NCBI RefSeq assembly: GCF_900116105.1
Contig: NZ_FPAC01000001.1
Coordinates: 176,862-240,861 of the forward strand
DNA length: 64,000 nt
Source: Paenibacillus sp. 453mf
Lineage (GTDB): Bacteria; Bacillota; Bacilli; Paenibacillales; Paenibacillaceae
Reading direction: 5' to 3'
A program made the position numbers and the translations under genes. Below the pieces are notes generated by a model. It was not told the DNA's origin and searched no databases. It saw only the letters and a program-made list of their open reading frames with translations. Within the stretch, counting starts at the first letter, position 1; each line of letters begins with the position of its first letter. Shown here in pieces: positions 46,032 to 54,884 of this stretch.

Positions 46032-46949
46032 ATGAAGCGTAGAACAATCAAAGCATCCGTAGCTGCAATGAGTATCGCGATGGCATTGGGTGGAGCATCC
46101 GCTTATGCCTTTGATGATGTCAGCTCGAAGGAGCAGTTAAGTCTGTTAGATTCACTTCGAAGCAAAGGGATTGTGAGTGGGGTAACGAACCAGTTGTTTC
46201 ATCCAGACCAGCGATTAACTGAGGCTCAAGGTATTCAAATGATTGTAAATGCTTATGATCTGGATGATCAAGCGAATGAAGAAGCGAATGCTGAAGCAGC
46301 ACGCTGGTATGATGGAGCAGTGTCTGCCGCCACAGCACACGGCTTGTCCATTCCTGAGCAATTTGATGCCAATAACAGCTTGACGAGAGAAGTCTTTGCC
46401 CAGCTGCTGTATGAAGGCCTGAATACGACAGGAACGTATCCTACAATTCTCAGGTACAACTTCATTGCCGACGGTGACAAGATCAACAAGAACTATGAGA
46501 GCTCTATTCAAACCTTGCTGAATATGAATATCGTTAGCCTGAACGAGAAGGATGAATTCAGACCTGATGAGGAGCTGACCCGAATGGAGGCTGCGGAAAT
46601 GGTATTTAACGCACTGGAAGTTGTGGATCGTTATGGTAACGGCGGGGGTTCTGCGGAACAACCGGGAACAGATATTCCGGGGAGCGGGCAGCAAGCCTAT
46701 GTACCTGAAGTGACTTCCCAAACCGTCGATGAGAAGACGATTAAGGTTAAGCTCAGCATGGAGCTGCCAAATCCGGGCTATGGACTTGAGATCAAGAAGG
46801 TAGAGCTTGGGAAGGACGGCAAAGCGATTATTAAGTATCAGATCATCCAGCCAGACCCGGACAAGATGTATCCTCAGGTCATTACGGAGCGTACAGCGGA
46901 AACGAATATCCCATCCGGATATACTCCGCTCGTCGAACCTTTTTCATAA
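46032..46949 (+). CDS. Secreted SLH-like protein with PrcB C-terminal domain
   Basis: A 305-residue exported protein. Its signal peptide ends ASAYA (about 26), and the SLH-like repeats follow (about 27-200; GIVSGVTNQLFHPDQRLTEAQGIQM and EFRPDEELTRMEAAEMVFNA). After a Gly-rich linker comes a PrcB_C-type domain (about 245-300; NPGYGLEIKKVEL, YPQVITERTAETNIPSGY). SLH repeats bind pyruvylated secondary wall polymer. The role of the PrcB part is unknown. GGAGG precedes the ATG. Confidence 0.82.
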   Translation: MKRRTIKASVAAMSIAMALGGASAYAFDDVSSKEQLSLLDSLRSKGIVSGVTNQLFHPDQRLTEAQGIQMIVNAYDLDDQANEEANAEAARWYDGAVSAATAHGLSIPEQFDANNSLTREVFAQLLYEGLNTTGTYPTILRYNFIADGDKINKNYESSIQTLLNMNIVSLNEKDEFRPDEELTRMEAAEMVFNALEVVDRYGNGGGSAEQPGTDIPGSGQQAYVPEVTSQTVDEKTIKVKLSMELPNPGYGLEIKKVELGKDGKAIIKYQIIQPDPDKMYPQVITERTAETNIPSGYTPLVEPFS

Positions 46950-46968
46950 GAATGGTTCCTGAATAGAG

Positions 46969-47004
46969 AGGAAGCCGCGGATTTTATTCCGGGCTTCTTT
47001 TTTT
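46969..47004 (+). terminator. Terminator of the SLH-PrcB gene
   Basis: Stem GAAGCC-GCGG/CCG-GGCTTC followed by T7. Confidence 0.8.
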
Positions 47005-47132
47005 GTTAGGATATTATAGACAAAACTATCCCCTTCGTTGAGGAATCAAGAGAAATGCATCCATTCAATATTCTAATTCGTATACATGTTGTAAAATTCA
47101 AGAGAAACAAAAAGAAGGAGAACGACATCATA

Positions 47133-48080
47133 ATGAAGATGGAACATGCCGATGAACTCAAGAACCAGCTGGCTGACATAGAGAAATGGGAGAAGGAGCA
47201 GAAGGATATCTTTTTCTGGGAGAAGCTGGGCCGTCTGCCCTTTGTCATGCTGGATAAGATGACACCGAAGATTATTCGCGACAAGCTGGGAGACGTCTTG
47301 AATGAAATGGGTACTTTTATTCAGAATGGCGGCAAATTTCTAGTTAACAAAAAAACGGTGCTTCGCCGGATCGATAAAATACTGCAAGGGGAAGGACAGG
47401 AAAGTTCAGCTAATGAAGTGAAGAAAGGCAGCGTGAAGACGCTGTTCAAGCAGCTGAGTACGGCCGCTTCAAGCGTCACTGCAAGTGTAACGGGCAAAGG
47501 CAGGCAGCAGGAGGTCGCTGACAATGATGAAGCCAATTCCATTTCGCTTGAACAGGTGTCACATCTCCCTGTCCTGCTGATGGACCAGGTAGCAGATGAC
47601 ATTATCTCGGAGCGCGTAAAGTTTGCAGCAGCAAGCGGCGCAGCCACCGGAGTAGGCGGATTTATTACAATGGCTGCGGACATGACGTTGGTTCTCGGAA
47701 ATTCACTCAAGACACTCCAAGAGATCGCCATCTGTTACGGCTACGATCCAAATGATCCCATGGAGCGAGTATTTGTGCTCAAATGTCTTCAGTTCGCTTC
47801 AGCCGATATCGTCGGAAAGAAAGCGATCTTGACAGAGCTGGCGACCTTCGACGAGGAGCACACGAATGCCGAGGTCATATCCCAGATCCAGGGCTGGCGC
47901 GAGGTGGTCAATACGTATCGGGACAGTCTTGGCTGGAAGCAGCTGTTTCAGATGATTCCAATTGCAGGGATTGTATTTGGCTCCATCAGCAATAAGGGAA
48001 CGCTGTCCGATGTGTCCGAAGCAGGGAAGATGCTGTACAAGAAGCGCCGCTTGCTTCAACGATTGGCAGAGCTTGAGTAG
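47133..48080 (+). CDS. EcsC-family protein
   Basis: A 315-residue protein with the EcsC domain (about 130-310): ISERVKFAAASGAATGVGGFITMAADM, TLQEIAICYGYDPNDPMERVFVLKCLQFAS and the FQMIPIAGIVFGSISN hydrophobic loop. Members associate with membranes, but their reaction is unknown. AAGGAG precedes the ATG at 47133. No ecsAB transporter genes are near, so this is a stand-alone member. Confidence 0.82.
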   Translation: MKMEHADELKNQLADIEKWEKEQKDIFFWEKLGRLPFVMLDKMTPKIIRDKLGDVLNEMGTFIQNGGKFLVNKKTVLRRIDKILQGEGQESSANEVKKGSVKTLFKQLSTAASSVTASVTGKGRQQEVADNDEANSISLEQVSHLPVLLMDQVADDIISERVKFAAASGAATGVGGFITMAADMTLVLGNSLKTLQEIAICYGYDPNDPMERVFVLKCLQFASADIVGKKAILTELATFDEEHTNAEVISQIQGWREVVNTYRDSLGWKQLFQMIPIAGIVFGSISNKGTLSDVSEAGKMLYKKRRLLQRLAELE

Positions 48081-48206
48081 AGCATAGCGCTCAGTCTTAG
48101 AGAAACCTTGCATAAGCAGTAGATAAGTGCATACGCCATGTGAACCAAGCAAGATGTTAGTCGTATCGCTGCTCGATGATTAACACAACTTATTTTTCTG
48201 TAAATG

Positions 48207-48800
48207 TCAGGCAAGCTTGGCTCCGAGCTTGTAGATTCGATGGAGCCACTGCTGCCTCTTATCATTAGTCGATGTTTTAACCGGACCAATCTCGGTAATT
48301 TTGCGGGTCTTGATCCCGCAATAACCGAAGATGCCTTGTGTGACAACGCGATGACCTGCCCTTCCATTTACAAGCCGGTAATACAAGGATGGAGTATCCA
48401 TCGTGACAATAAGATGGGCTGTCTTGCCCGTAAGAAGCTTATCCCAGAGAAGACTATTCGGACGCTGCAGATAGGCATAACGGGGTAGAAGTATCCGATC
48501 AAAGAAACCTTTGAGCAGTGCTGGCATGCTGCCCCACCACAGGGGGTAGATCAGGACAATGTGATCTGATTGCTTGATAACTTCCTGGGCATACAGCAGG
48601 TCAGGTTCAAGCTCGGTGCGTTGTCTGTATCCGTATTTCAGGTTGGGGTTAAAGCTCAGCTTGCCGAGCTCAAGCAAGTGAACGGTCGCCCCTTTCTCCA
48701 TGGCTCCCTTCATATAAGTTTGAGCGAGTGCGGTGCAGTAGCTGTCACCGTCGGGATGGCCCAGTATAATTGTAATTACGGGTGATTGAGATTTATTCAT
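48207..48800 (-). CDS. NAD(P)H-quinone oxidoreductase, flavodoxin-like (MdaB/YdeQ type)
   Basis: A 197-residue Flavodoxin_2 family flavoprotein. Flavin-site motifs are ILGHPDGDSYCTALA at the N-terminus and IYPLWWGSMPALLKGFFDRI mid-way. It reduces quinones by two electrons. The divergent AraC-type gene next to it may regulate it. Confidence 0.88.
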   Translation of the reverse strand: MNKSQSPVITIILGHPDGDSYCTALAQTYMKGAMEKGATVHLLELGKLSFNPNLKYGYRQRTELEPDLLYAQEVIKQSDHIVLIYPLWWGSMPALLKGFFDRILLPRYAYLQRPNSLLWDKLLTGKTAHLIVTMDTPSLYYRLVNGRAGHRVVTQGIFGYCGIKTRKITEIGPVKTSTNDKRQQWLHRIYKLGAKLA

Positions 48801-48926
48801 ATTATTGAGTTCCTCCTAATGTCACATGAATGATAAATATTCTTTGATTCTCATCATATAGGAAAAACGGGTTTATTCTTATGATCTATAACGCAGAATT
48901 CATGTTCTGTTCTGTATATTTGGGAG

Positions 48927-49946
48927 GTGGAGGAGATCGTCGATTACGGCATATCGATTACGATGCTATATACCATGATCAAGACCGTTTCTTTATCCGG
49001 TTATGATGTGGACACTTTTTTTCGGGACAATGGTCTGGACCCAAGACTGCTCCAGGAGCCGGAAGCACGTATTGGAGCGGAGCAGCATGTGAAGCTGGCA
49101 GGTGCAGCGGCTGAGCTGCTGGAGGATGAGTATTTTGGACTTCATCAGGGTCCTCAAATGGAGATGGCGGATCTGGGAGTGCTGGGGTATACGATGCTGC
49201 ACTCAGGGACCATTGCGGAATGTATTAAGGCCTATCAAAGATATTATGCGACCGTCTGCAGCGGATATAATATACGGCTCTCTCGACAGGATTCAGAGGC
49301 TGAACTCATCTTATCGCTGGAAGAGCTGTCCTATCCACCATCAAGACATTGTGTAGACGATATGGTAAGCTCGCTTGTTCATATTATGACCCGGCTTAGC
49401 GGCAGAGCCATCAAATTCAGTAAGATAACGCTCATGCATTCGGCACCGGACAGTGGAGAGGAATATAGGAAAGTGTTAGGTGTACAGCCAGAGTTTAATA
49501 AGGATCATACGAGTCTTTGCTTTCCTCAGGAAGTACTAGAATATCCGGTAATTTATGCCGATGCCAGGCTTGCCGGATGGTTTGAAGAGCGGGCTTCGGA
49601 TGTACTTCTTAAGCTGAAGGCCGGCCGTCACTTTACGGATGAGCTCACCAGATGGATCATGGAGCAGCTGCGAGTCAGGCTCCCGGGCATATCGGATGCT
49701 GCAGCGCATTATCATATGAGCACGAGAACGCTTCAGGCCAAGCTCCAGCAGGAGAATACGACATACACACGGCTAGTGAATGATATTCGTAAGGAGCTTG
49801 CACTTAGGTACCTTAAGGAACCGGGACAGTCGATTGCTGACATTGCTTATTTGCTTCATTTTTCGGAGGATAGTGCTTTTCAGCATGCTTTCAAAAAGTG
49901 GACAGGGCTCGCTCCAGGACAATATCGCACAAGTAGTGTAAAGTGA
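48927..49946 (+). CDS. AraC-family regulator (Arabinose_bd-HTH18, OruR-like)
   Basis: A 339-residue regulator with an N-terminal ligand domain of the OruR/VirF kind (GVLGYTMLHSGTIAECIKAYQRYY) and a C-terminal AraC HTH (HMSTRTLQAKLQQENTTY and SIADIAYLLHFSEDSAFQHAFKKWTG). The start is uncertain. GTG 48927 lies within a GGGAGGTGGAGGAG purine stretch, and the next good ATG is at 48963. Divergent from the quinone oxidoreductase gene. Confidence 0.85.
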   Translation: MEEIVDYGISITMLYTMIKTVSLSGYDVDTFFRDNGLDPRLLQEPEARIGAEQHVKLAGAAAELLEDEYFGLHQGPQMEMADLGVLGYTMLHSGTIAECIKAYQRYYATVCSGYNIRLSRQDSEAELILSLEELSYPPSRHCVDDMVSSLVHIMTRLSGRAIKFSKITLMHSAPDSGEEYRKVLGVQPEFNKDHTSLCFPQEVLEYPVIYADARLAGWFEERASDVLLKLKAGRHFTDELTRWIMEQLRVRLPGISDAAAHYHMSTRTLQAKLQQENTTYTRLVNDIRKELALRYLKEPGQSIADIAYLLHFSEDSAFQHAFKKWTGLAPGQYRTSSVK

Positions 49947-50030
49947 CTTGCTGATGCAACTTTTGATATTACTCTGCGTAATAAGGGTATTACTAACTAG
50001 TTAGACTCTTGATTGCAGGAGGCACATCGA

Positions 50031-50204
50031 GTGATGAATCGTAATGGAGCAGGATATCTCTATATTCCAATAGGTCTCGTTGTCATCTTTTTTATAGTAA
50101 CGGCAGAAATCCCTTCACCATTCATAGTCATAGGCATTATTTTTATCATTGTACATCTACTAATTTCTATACTGGTAAAGAAGCAGAATTCAAGCAGGAA
50201 ATAG
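50031..50204 (+). CDS. Small membrane protein, about 57 residues
   Basis: Two hydrophobic helices (YLYIPIGLVVIFFIVTA and FIVIGIIFIIVHLLISILV) and a basic tail KKQNSSRK. GGAGG lies 8 nt before GTG 50031; ATG 50034 is an alternative. It is followed by a terminator. Function unknown. Confidence 0.65.
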   Translation: MMNRNGAGYLYIPIGLVVIFFIVTAEIPSPFIVIGIIFIIVHLLISILVKKQNSSRK

Positions 50205-50228
50205 CACATATAAAATAGACTCAGCTAT

Positions 50229-50268
50229 AAAGAACAGCGCCCGGAGATTATCCTGAGCGCTGTTCTTT
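50229..50268. terminator. Bidirectional terminator
   Basis: A perfect 12-bp stem AAAGAACAGCGC/GCGCTGTTCTTT lies between the small membrane protein gene and the convergent MFS gene. Confidence 0.85.
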
Positions 50269-50304
50269 ATTATTATGAAGGGAAATAATGAGACTTCGAC
50301 TTCC

Positions 50305-51570
50305 TTAGGATGCCGTATGATCCGTCCAGGATGCGAGACGTTTGTCGGTTGGCAATAGGAAGGTGAGCACACCCAGCAGCGGCATAAAGCTGCAGACGAA
50401 CATAACCGTGTTAATTCCTGCTGCGTCGATCCAGTTGCCAAGGACCAGTGATCCGAGTCCCCCGAGTCCAAAGGCAAGACCCGTGATCATACCGGATACG
50501 GTTCCGATCCTGCCGGGCACGAGCATTTGGGCATAGACGACGGTGACGGAGAAGCTGGATAGCATGATAAATCCGATGATGGTCAGCAGTACTCCCGTCC
50601 AGAACAGATTCGCATAAGGCAGAATCAATGCAAGCGGAGAGGCCAGCGCCATAGAAGCGAGAATGACATTACGCTTACCGAAACGGTCTGCCAGTGGTCC
50701 GCCCAAGAAGGTACCCACCGCACCTGCCCCCAGGAACAGGAAGATAAAAATTTGTGCATCTTCGGTCGACAGAGCAAAGGCATCCTTCAGGAAGAAGGCA
50801 TAATAGCTGCCGATGGATGAAATATACCAGGACCGTACAAATACGAGCAGAACCAGCACGACAAAGGCGTAGATAACCTTGTTCTTCACTGCCGGATTCA
50901 TGATGCCGGCAGCTGCCTTTTTCTTGGCGTAGCCTGCGCTTCGAAGTGTCCTTCCGTACCATCCCGCGATGTAGATCTGAACGGCAATTCCGACCGCTGC
51001 CAGAGCGGCGAAGCCAAGGGAGCCCATGAGACCAAAAGGAATGAATACCCAACGGGTCAGAAGCGGTGCAAGCGACTGGCCGGCGTTGCCTCCAACCTGA
51101 AAGATGGATTGAGCCAAACCGCGGCGATTGCCTGCCGCCATATGGGACACCTTGGAGCCTTCGGGATGGAAGGCAGCCGAGCCTAGCCCGACCATGATAA
51201 CTGCAAGCAGGATCGCCAGATAACTATCGGCAAAGGCGAGAAAGATCATGCCTGAGCAGGTAAAAGCCATGCCGATCGGAAGTAGTGCCGGCGTTGGCCT
51301 CTTATCCGAGAAATAACCTACCACGGGCTGCATGATCGAAGCGGTAATGTTCAGGGCGAACGCAATCCACCCCATCTGACTGTAGCTGATCCCCATGTTA
51401 TCCTGCAGTACCGGGAAGATGGCGGGGATGACGGATTGTACCGAATCATTAAGCAGATGCACAAGACCAATTGCAATCAGAATGGGGAATATCGTAGCCT
51501 GCGGATCACTGCCGGGTCGCGGCAGCACCCGCGTGCCTGACCCGCTTTTTGTTAACGAGTTGAGTGACAT
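50305..51570 (-). CDS. MFS exporter, fosmidomycin-resistance (Fsr) type
   Basis: A 421-residue major facilitator with 12 TM helices. Fsr-type motifs are GLVHLLNDSVQSVIPAIFPV, WIAFALNITASIMQPVVGYF, GLGSAAFHPEGSK and GGPLADRFGKRNV. Relatives export fosmidomycin and related compounds. Fosmidomycin is itself a phosphonate, but there is no sign of a link with the phn operon 33 kb away. An 18-residue hydrophilic N-terminal extension precedes TM1. Confidence 0.88.
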   Translation of the reverse strand: MSLNSLTKSGSGTRVLPRPGSDPQATIFPILIAIGLVHLLNDSVQSVIPAIFPVLQDNMGISYSQMGWIAFALNITASIMQPVVGYFSDKRPTPALLPIGMAFTCSGMIFLAFADSYLAILLAVIMVGLGSAAFHPEGSKVSHMAAGNRRGLAQSIFQVGGNAGQSLAPLLTRWVFIPFGLMGSLGFAALAAVGIAVQIYIAGWYGRTLRSAGYAKKKAAAGIMNPAVKNKVIYAFVVLVLLVFVRSWYISSIGSYYAFFLKDAFALSTEDAQIFIFLFLGAGAVGTFLGGPLADRFGKRNVILASMALASPLALILPYANLFWTGVLLTIIGFIMLSSFSVTVVYAQMLVPGRIGTVSGMITGLAFGLGGLGSLVLGNWIDAAGINTVMFVCSFMPLLGVLTFLLPTDKRLASWTDHTAS

Positions 51571-51722
51571 GTGATGATCTCCTTTGAAGTGTAGGGAACA
51601 AAGGATGCCTATGTAGGAAGTTACGAGTCCCCTGGATAATGTAAACCGAAAGCTTCTAAGATTCTCTCATCATATGTTAAAAATTACTTAACCTGCAATA
51701 CCGGAATTACGGTAAAAAGCAA

Positions 51723-51758
51723 AAGGAGCCGCTTCACTGCAAAGTGAAACGGCTCCTT
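51723..51758 (-). terminator. Terminator of queF
   Basis: Stem AGGAGCCG-TTCACT/AGTGAA-CGGCTCCT with a short loop is followed on the minus strand by TTTTGCTTTTT. Confidence 0.85.
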
Positions 51759-51816
51759 ACACCGGTTAGCTTGGAATCTCTCTTTAATGGAATCAATTTT
51801 ATAACTCAAATTGATT

Positions 51817-52314
51817 TTAGCGGTTATCGATTTTTTCCGGGTACATATCGTGCTGGAACAAGCGCTGTGTGGCAAGCTCTTCATACTTGGTTCCCGGACG
51901 GCCATAGTTGCAATAGGGATCGATGGAAATTCCGCCTCTTGGTGTAAATTTACCCCATACTTCAATGTAACGCGGGTCCATCAATTTAATGAGGTCGTTC
52001 ATAATGATGTTGACTACATCCTCATGAAAATCTCCGTGATTGCGGAAGCTGAACAGATACAGCTTCAGTGATTTGCTCTCGACCATTTTAATGTCTGGAA
52101 TGTAGCTGATGTAGATGGTCGCGAAGTCAGGCTGGCCTGTAATTGGGCACAGGCTGGTGAACTCCGGGCTGTTGAATTTCACGAAGTAATCCCTGTAAGG
52201 ATGCTTGTTATCGAAGGTCTCCAGAATGTCAGGGTCATACTCAAAATTGTATTTCGTTCCTTGATTGCCAAGCAGGGTAATATCCTGCAGTTCATCGGAT
52301 TGGCGTCCGGCCAT
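51817..52314 (-). CDS. queF: NADPH-dependent 7-cyano-7-deazaguanine reductase QueF
   Basis: A 165-residue enzyme that reduces preQ0 to preQ1 with two NADPH. It is the short, YkvM-type QueF. The nucleophile is Cys56 and the acid Asp63 in [13 protein letters not shown], and the NADPH-binding block is [20 protein letters not shown]. The ATG at 52314 is 10 nt after AAGGAG. The ATG at 52323 is too close to it. It is separated from queE by 211 bp holding a structured repeat. Confidence 0.95.
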   Translation of the reverse strand: MAGRQSDELQDITLLGNQGTKYNFEYDPDILETFDNKHPYRDYFVKFNSPEFTSLCPITGQPDFATIYISYIPDIKMVESKSLKLYLFSFRNHGDFHEDVVNIIMNDLIKLMDPRYIEVWGKFTPRGGISIDPYCNYGRPGTKYEELATQRLFQHDMYPEKIDNR

Positions 52315-52360
52315 GGGTATCATTCTCCTTGTGTGCGGAATAATTCGTATAAAAGCGTTC

Positions 52361-52419
52361 GGTTTTTGGCTGAATCACTCTGGTTGACTACGTCAAAAGT
52401 CGTTCTTCATCCAAAAACC
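52361..52419. repeat. Nested inverted repeat between queE and queF
   Basis: Outer arms GGTTTTTGG-c-TGAA and TTCA-t-CCAAAAACC (52361-52374/52406-52419) enclose an inner dyad TTGAC-TAC-GTCAA (52384-52396). It has no T tract and no coding frame. It may be a small mobile-type repeat or an RNA processing/attenuation site inside the que operon. Confidence 0.55.
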
Positions 52420-52525
52420 TCACTGCGTATTCTGAAAATTGCTTCCGCTTTATTTTTGTGTGCTGGGTGCGCTGCTTGCTGATATTCCGCTCGCAGGCCC
52501 GGTGCAAAATCCTTAATAGATAGTG

Positions 52526-53302
52526 CTACACTCCGCGCTTATTACCCCACACCAACGTGTGCAGCTGCGGGAGTACTCTCACCTCATTCATATCAGGCAG
52601 CTCCATCGTTCGGTCAATCAGCCATTCATAACGATGCAGTAGGGAAGAGACATGATTGTCAACGTCACCGGTGACATCCGGGTTACCTGTTTGCAAGTAC
52701 ATGGATACTTCCGGGTAGCGTTTATGCACCTCACGCGCATACTCCAGATCCTTCTCATCAAATATGACGACTTTGAGACTGTAGGCCTTGTCACTCGTAC
52801 GATTTGCAAGACGCTGTACAATCTCATCAAGCTTCTGCCAGTCAGTCGTCATCCCTGAGCTTGGCGGCTTCGGTGATAACGTTACTTCATTAATATCTAG
52901 CAGCCAATCCTGCCATCTGGAGCCTTGGGTCTCGACGGCAGTCCGAATGCCTCTAGCTTGAAGCAGCTTCACCAGCTCTCCAATCTGAGGCAGTAATGCC
53001 GGATTCCCTCCGGATATGGTCACGTGAGAGAAACGGTTACCAGCAATAGTTGTTAGCTCACTCCAGATGTCCTCACTGCTGAGCTGACGAATCTGATCCT
53101 TGGCACTGCCATCCCAGGTAAATGCCGAGTCGCACCAGGAGCAGCGGTAATCACAGCCGGCGGTTCTGACGAACATCGTTTTTTGGCCAATGACCATTCC
53201 TTCCCCTTGAATTGTAGGCCCAAATATTTCTAACACGGGGATTGGACGACTCACGGGAGATATCCGCTCGGTTTGCGCTGACGCTAAATCTGTGCTACTC
53301 AT
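52526..53302 (-). CDS. queE: 7-carboxy-7-deazaguanine synthase QueE (radical SAM)
   Basis: A 258-residue radical-SAM enzyme converting 6-carboxytetrahydropterin to 7-carboxy-7-deazaguanine. The cluster motif is Cys50-x3-Cys54-x2-Cys57 (CDYRCSWC), and IFGPTIQGEGMVIG and ISGGNPAL are family motifs. The start ATG at 53302 overlaps the queD stop by 8 bp, and GGGAG lies about 10 nt upstream, so translation is coupled. Confidence 0.94.
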   Translation of the reverse strand: MSSTDLASAQTERISPVSRPIPVLEIFGPTIQGEGMVIGQKTMFVRTAGCDYRCSWCDSAFTWDGSAKDQIRQLSSEDIWSELTTIAGNRFSHVTISGGNPALLPQIGELVKLLQARGIRTAVETQGSRWQDWLLDINEVTLSPKPPSSGMTTDWQKLDEIVQRLANRTSDKAYSLKVVIFDEKDLEYAREVHKRYPEVSMYLQTGNPDVTGDVDNHVSSLLHRYEWLIDRTMELPDMNEVRVLPQLHTLVWGNKRGV

Positions 53303-53789
53303 CAAGCATCCACTCCCGTCTGACTTCCGCATAACTGGTCGGTGTCTCGAATAGTCTCACGAATTCGGTCCGTCCGCCTTCGATTTGCGATTGGTATGGC
53401 TCGCTCTGCAGAGCAGCCTCCATTTGTTCATAGATCCATACGACCATATTTTCCGCTGTTGTGTTCATGGCAGGCAGCGTTTCATTCAAATACTGATGAT
53501 CGAGATAGCCTTCAATTTGAGTCTTCCAAATTTCTTTGACATCACCGAAATCCACGGTAATCCCGGTTTCACCAGGAATGCCGCTGATGCCGAAGACGAC
53601 CTTATAGGTATGGCCATGCAGGTTCTTGCATTTTCCCTCATAGCAGTGCAGATGATGCGCCGCGTCAAAGGTAAACTCCTTGCTGATAAGGACCCGCTTC
53701 CGGTGGTAGCGGAGCTGCTCTTGCTGAATGTCCTCACCTATGCGCTGCAGCCGTTCTACAATCCGAAATGTGCCGGGTTCTGGTTTCAT
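53295..53789 (-). CDS. queD: 6-carboxy-5,6,7,8-tetrahydropterin synthase QueD
   Basis: A 164-residue zinc enzyme using dihydroneopterin triphosphate. Zinc His residues and the catalytic Cys lie in DAAHHLHCYEGKCKNLHGHTY. The first ~30 residues extend the usual QueD N-terminus. Start ATG 53789 overlaps the queC stop by one base (TGATG). GTG 53792 is an alternative. Confidence 0.94.
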   Translation of the reverse strand: MKPEPGTFRIVERLQRIGEDIQQEQLRYHRKRVLISKEFTFDAAHHLHCYEGKCKNLHGHTYKVVFGISGIPGETGITVDFGDVKEIWKTQIEGYLDHQYLNETLPAMNTTAENMVVWIYEQMEAALQSEPYQSQIEGGRTEFVRLFETPTSYAEVRREWMLDE

Positions 53790-54451
53790 CACTGTACACC
53801 GCCTCGTTTAGTCAAATATTCATCAAGTCCAGCTTTGCGCAGCTTGCATGCAGGGCATTCTCCACAGCCATCGCCTTTAATGCCGTTGTAGCAGGTTAAT
53901 GTCCGCTCGCGAACGTAGTCAAACGCACCCAGCTCATCCGAGAGCGCCCACGTTTCTGCTTTATTTAGCCACATGAGCGGAGTATGAATGACAAATTCAT
54001 AGTCCATAGCCAGATTAAGCGTGACGTTCAGCGATTTGACGAACACATCACGGCAATCTGGATAGCCGCTGAAATCTGTTTCGCACACCCCTGTAATAAT
54101 ATGACGTGCGCCTTTTTGCTTAGCCATTACTGCCGCGAAGCTTAGGAACAGATGATTTCTGCCGTCTACAAAAGTACTCGGAAGCTGTCCGTCTTCCTGC
54201 GTAATCTCGATGTCACTGCGTGTGAGCGCATTCGGGGAGAGCTGGTTCAACAGGCTCATATCTAGCACGGTTTGCTCTACGCCAAGATCGCGGGCGATAT
54301 CTGCGGCCACCTCGATCTCCAGCTTGTGCCGCTGTCCGTAGTCAAAGGTGACGACTTCCACTTCAGCAAAATGCTGCTTCGCCCAGAACAGGCAGGTGGT
54401 GCTATCTTGACCGCCGCTGAATACGACGATTGCTTTTTCATTTTTAAACAT
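53789..54451 (-). CDS. queC: 7-cyano-7-deazaguanine synthase QueC
   Basis: A 220-residue ATP-dependent enzyme turning 7-carboxy-7-deazaguanine into preQ0. The PP-loop motif [12 protein letters not shown] is at about 9-20, and the zinc-binding [10 protein letters not shown] is near 194. The ATG follows GGAGAGG. It is the first gene of queC-D-E(-F) under the preQ1 riboswitch. Confidence 0.95.
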   Translation of the reverse strand: MFKNEKAIVVFSGGQDSTTCLFWAKQHFAEVEVVTFDYGQRHKLEIEVAADIARDLGVEQTVLDMSLLNQLSPNALTRSDIEITQEDGQLPSTFVDGRNHLFLSFAAVMAKQKGARHIITGVCETDFSGYPDCRDVFVKSLNVTLNLAMDYEFVIHTPLMWLNKAETWALSDELGAFDYVRERTLTCYNGIKGDGCGECPACKLRKAGLDEYLTKRGGVQ

Positions 54452-54714
54452 AAAAAAACCTCTCCATCTTCTAGAATTTGCGTGCCGTAAATACAGTACG
54501 CTTCAAAGGAAGAAAAGAAAGGTTCCCTAACTCGTTCAACAAAAAACAGGCCTCTGCTCTGCTGGCAGGGCTCTTATATAGATTGACGATTCAAGATGAT
54601 AGGCATAAGAAAACAAACAATCCGGGTAACTCTAACCAAGGTGTATCGCAGCAATCCGCCAGTAGAGTTATAGGCCCAGACAGTATATTTAAAGTTCATC
54701 TTTGACAATCTTTA
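54452..54714 (-). promoter_or_regulatory. queC leader with candidate expression-platform terminator
   Basis: About 265 nt separate the preQ1 aptamer from the queC start. A hairpin GCC-CTGC/GCAG-a-GGC followed by CTGTTTTTTG ends at about 54541 on the minus strand and may be the riboswitch-controlled terminator. No gene is seen in this stretch. The distance from aptamer to terminator (about 150 nt) is unusually long. Confidence 0.45.
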
Positions 54715-54746
54715 TAGTTTTTTATAGAGGGAGTTCGCGAACCTCT
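54715..54746 (-). promoter_or_regulatory. preQ1-I riboswitch aptamer
   Basis: On the minus strand, AGAGGTTC opens the element and CCCTCTATAAAAAACTA closes it. This matches the preQ1 class I core: P1 AGAGG/CCTCT, an A-rich tail, and ACTA for the pseudoknot. The whole element is about 32 nt and lies upstream of queC-D-E-F, its classical target. PreQ1 binding should lower expression. A separate 8-bp hairpin (CCATGGAT/ATCCATGG, 54748-54766) sits just upstream. Confidence 0.88.
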
Positions 54747-54884
54747 CCCATGGATCTCATCCATGGATTTCAATTTTCAGTTGTCATAATAACGAAAGAG
54801 TACCCATTGAGCAGTACTCCAGTAAGTATTATAGCAGAAAAAACAAACATTAGAAGTTATTTTTCATTATCAACATTTTACAAA

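Noticed and set aside
50305..51570. Fosmidomycin-type exporter as a functional partner of the phosphonate operon
   Set aside because: It is 33 kb away, with no shared regulatory site, and the family name reflects one substrate of a related protein.
54518..54550. Plus-strand sequence GGTTCCCTAACTCG...AAAAAACAGG as a preQ1 riboswitch
   Set aside because: It points away from the que genes and does not form the P1 stem. The true aptamer is on the minus strand at 54715-54746.
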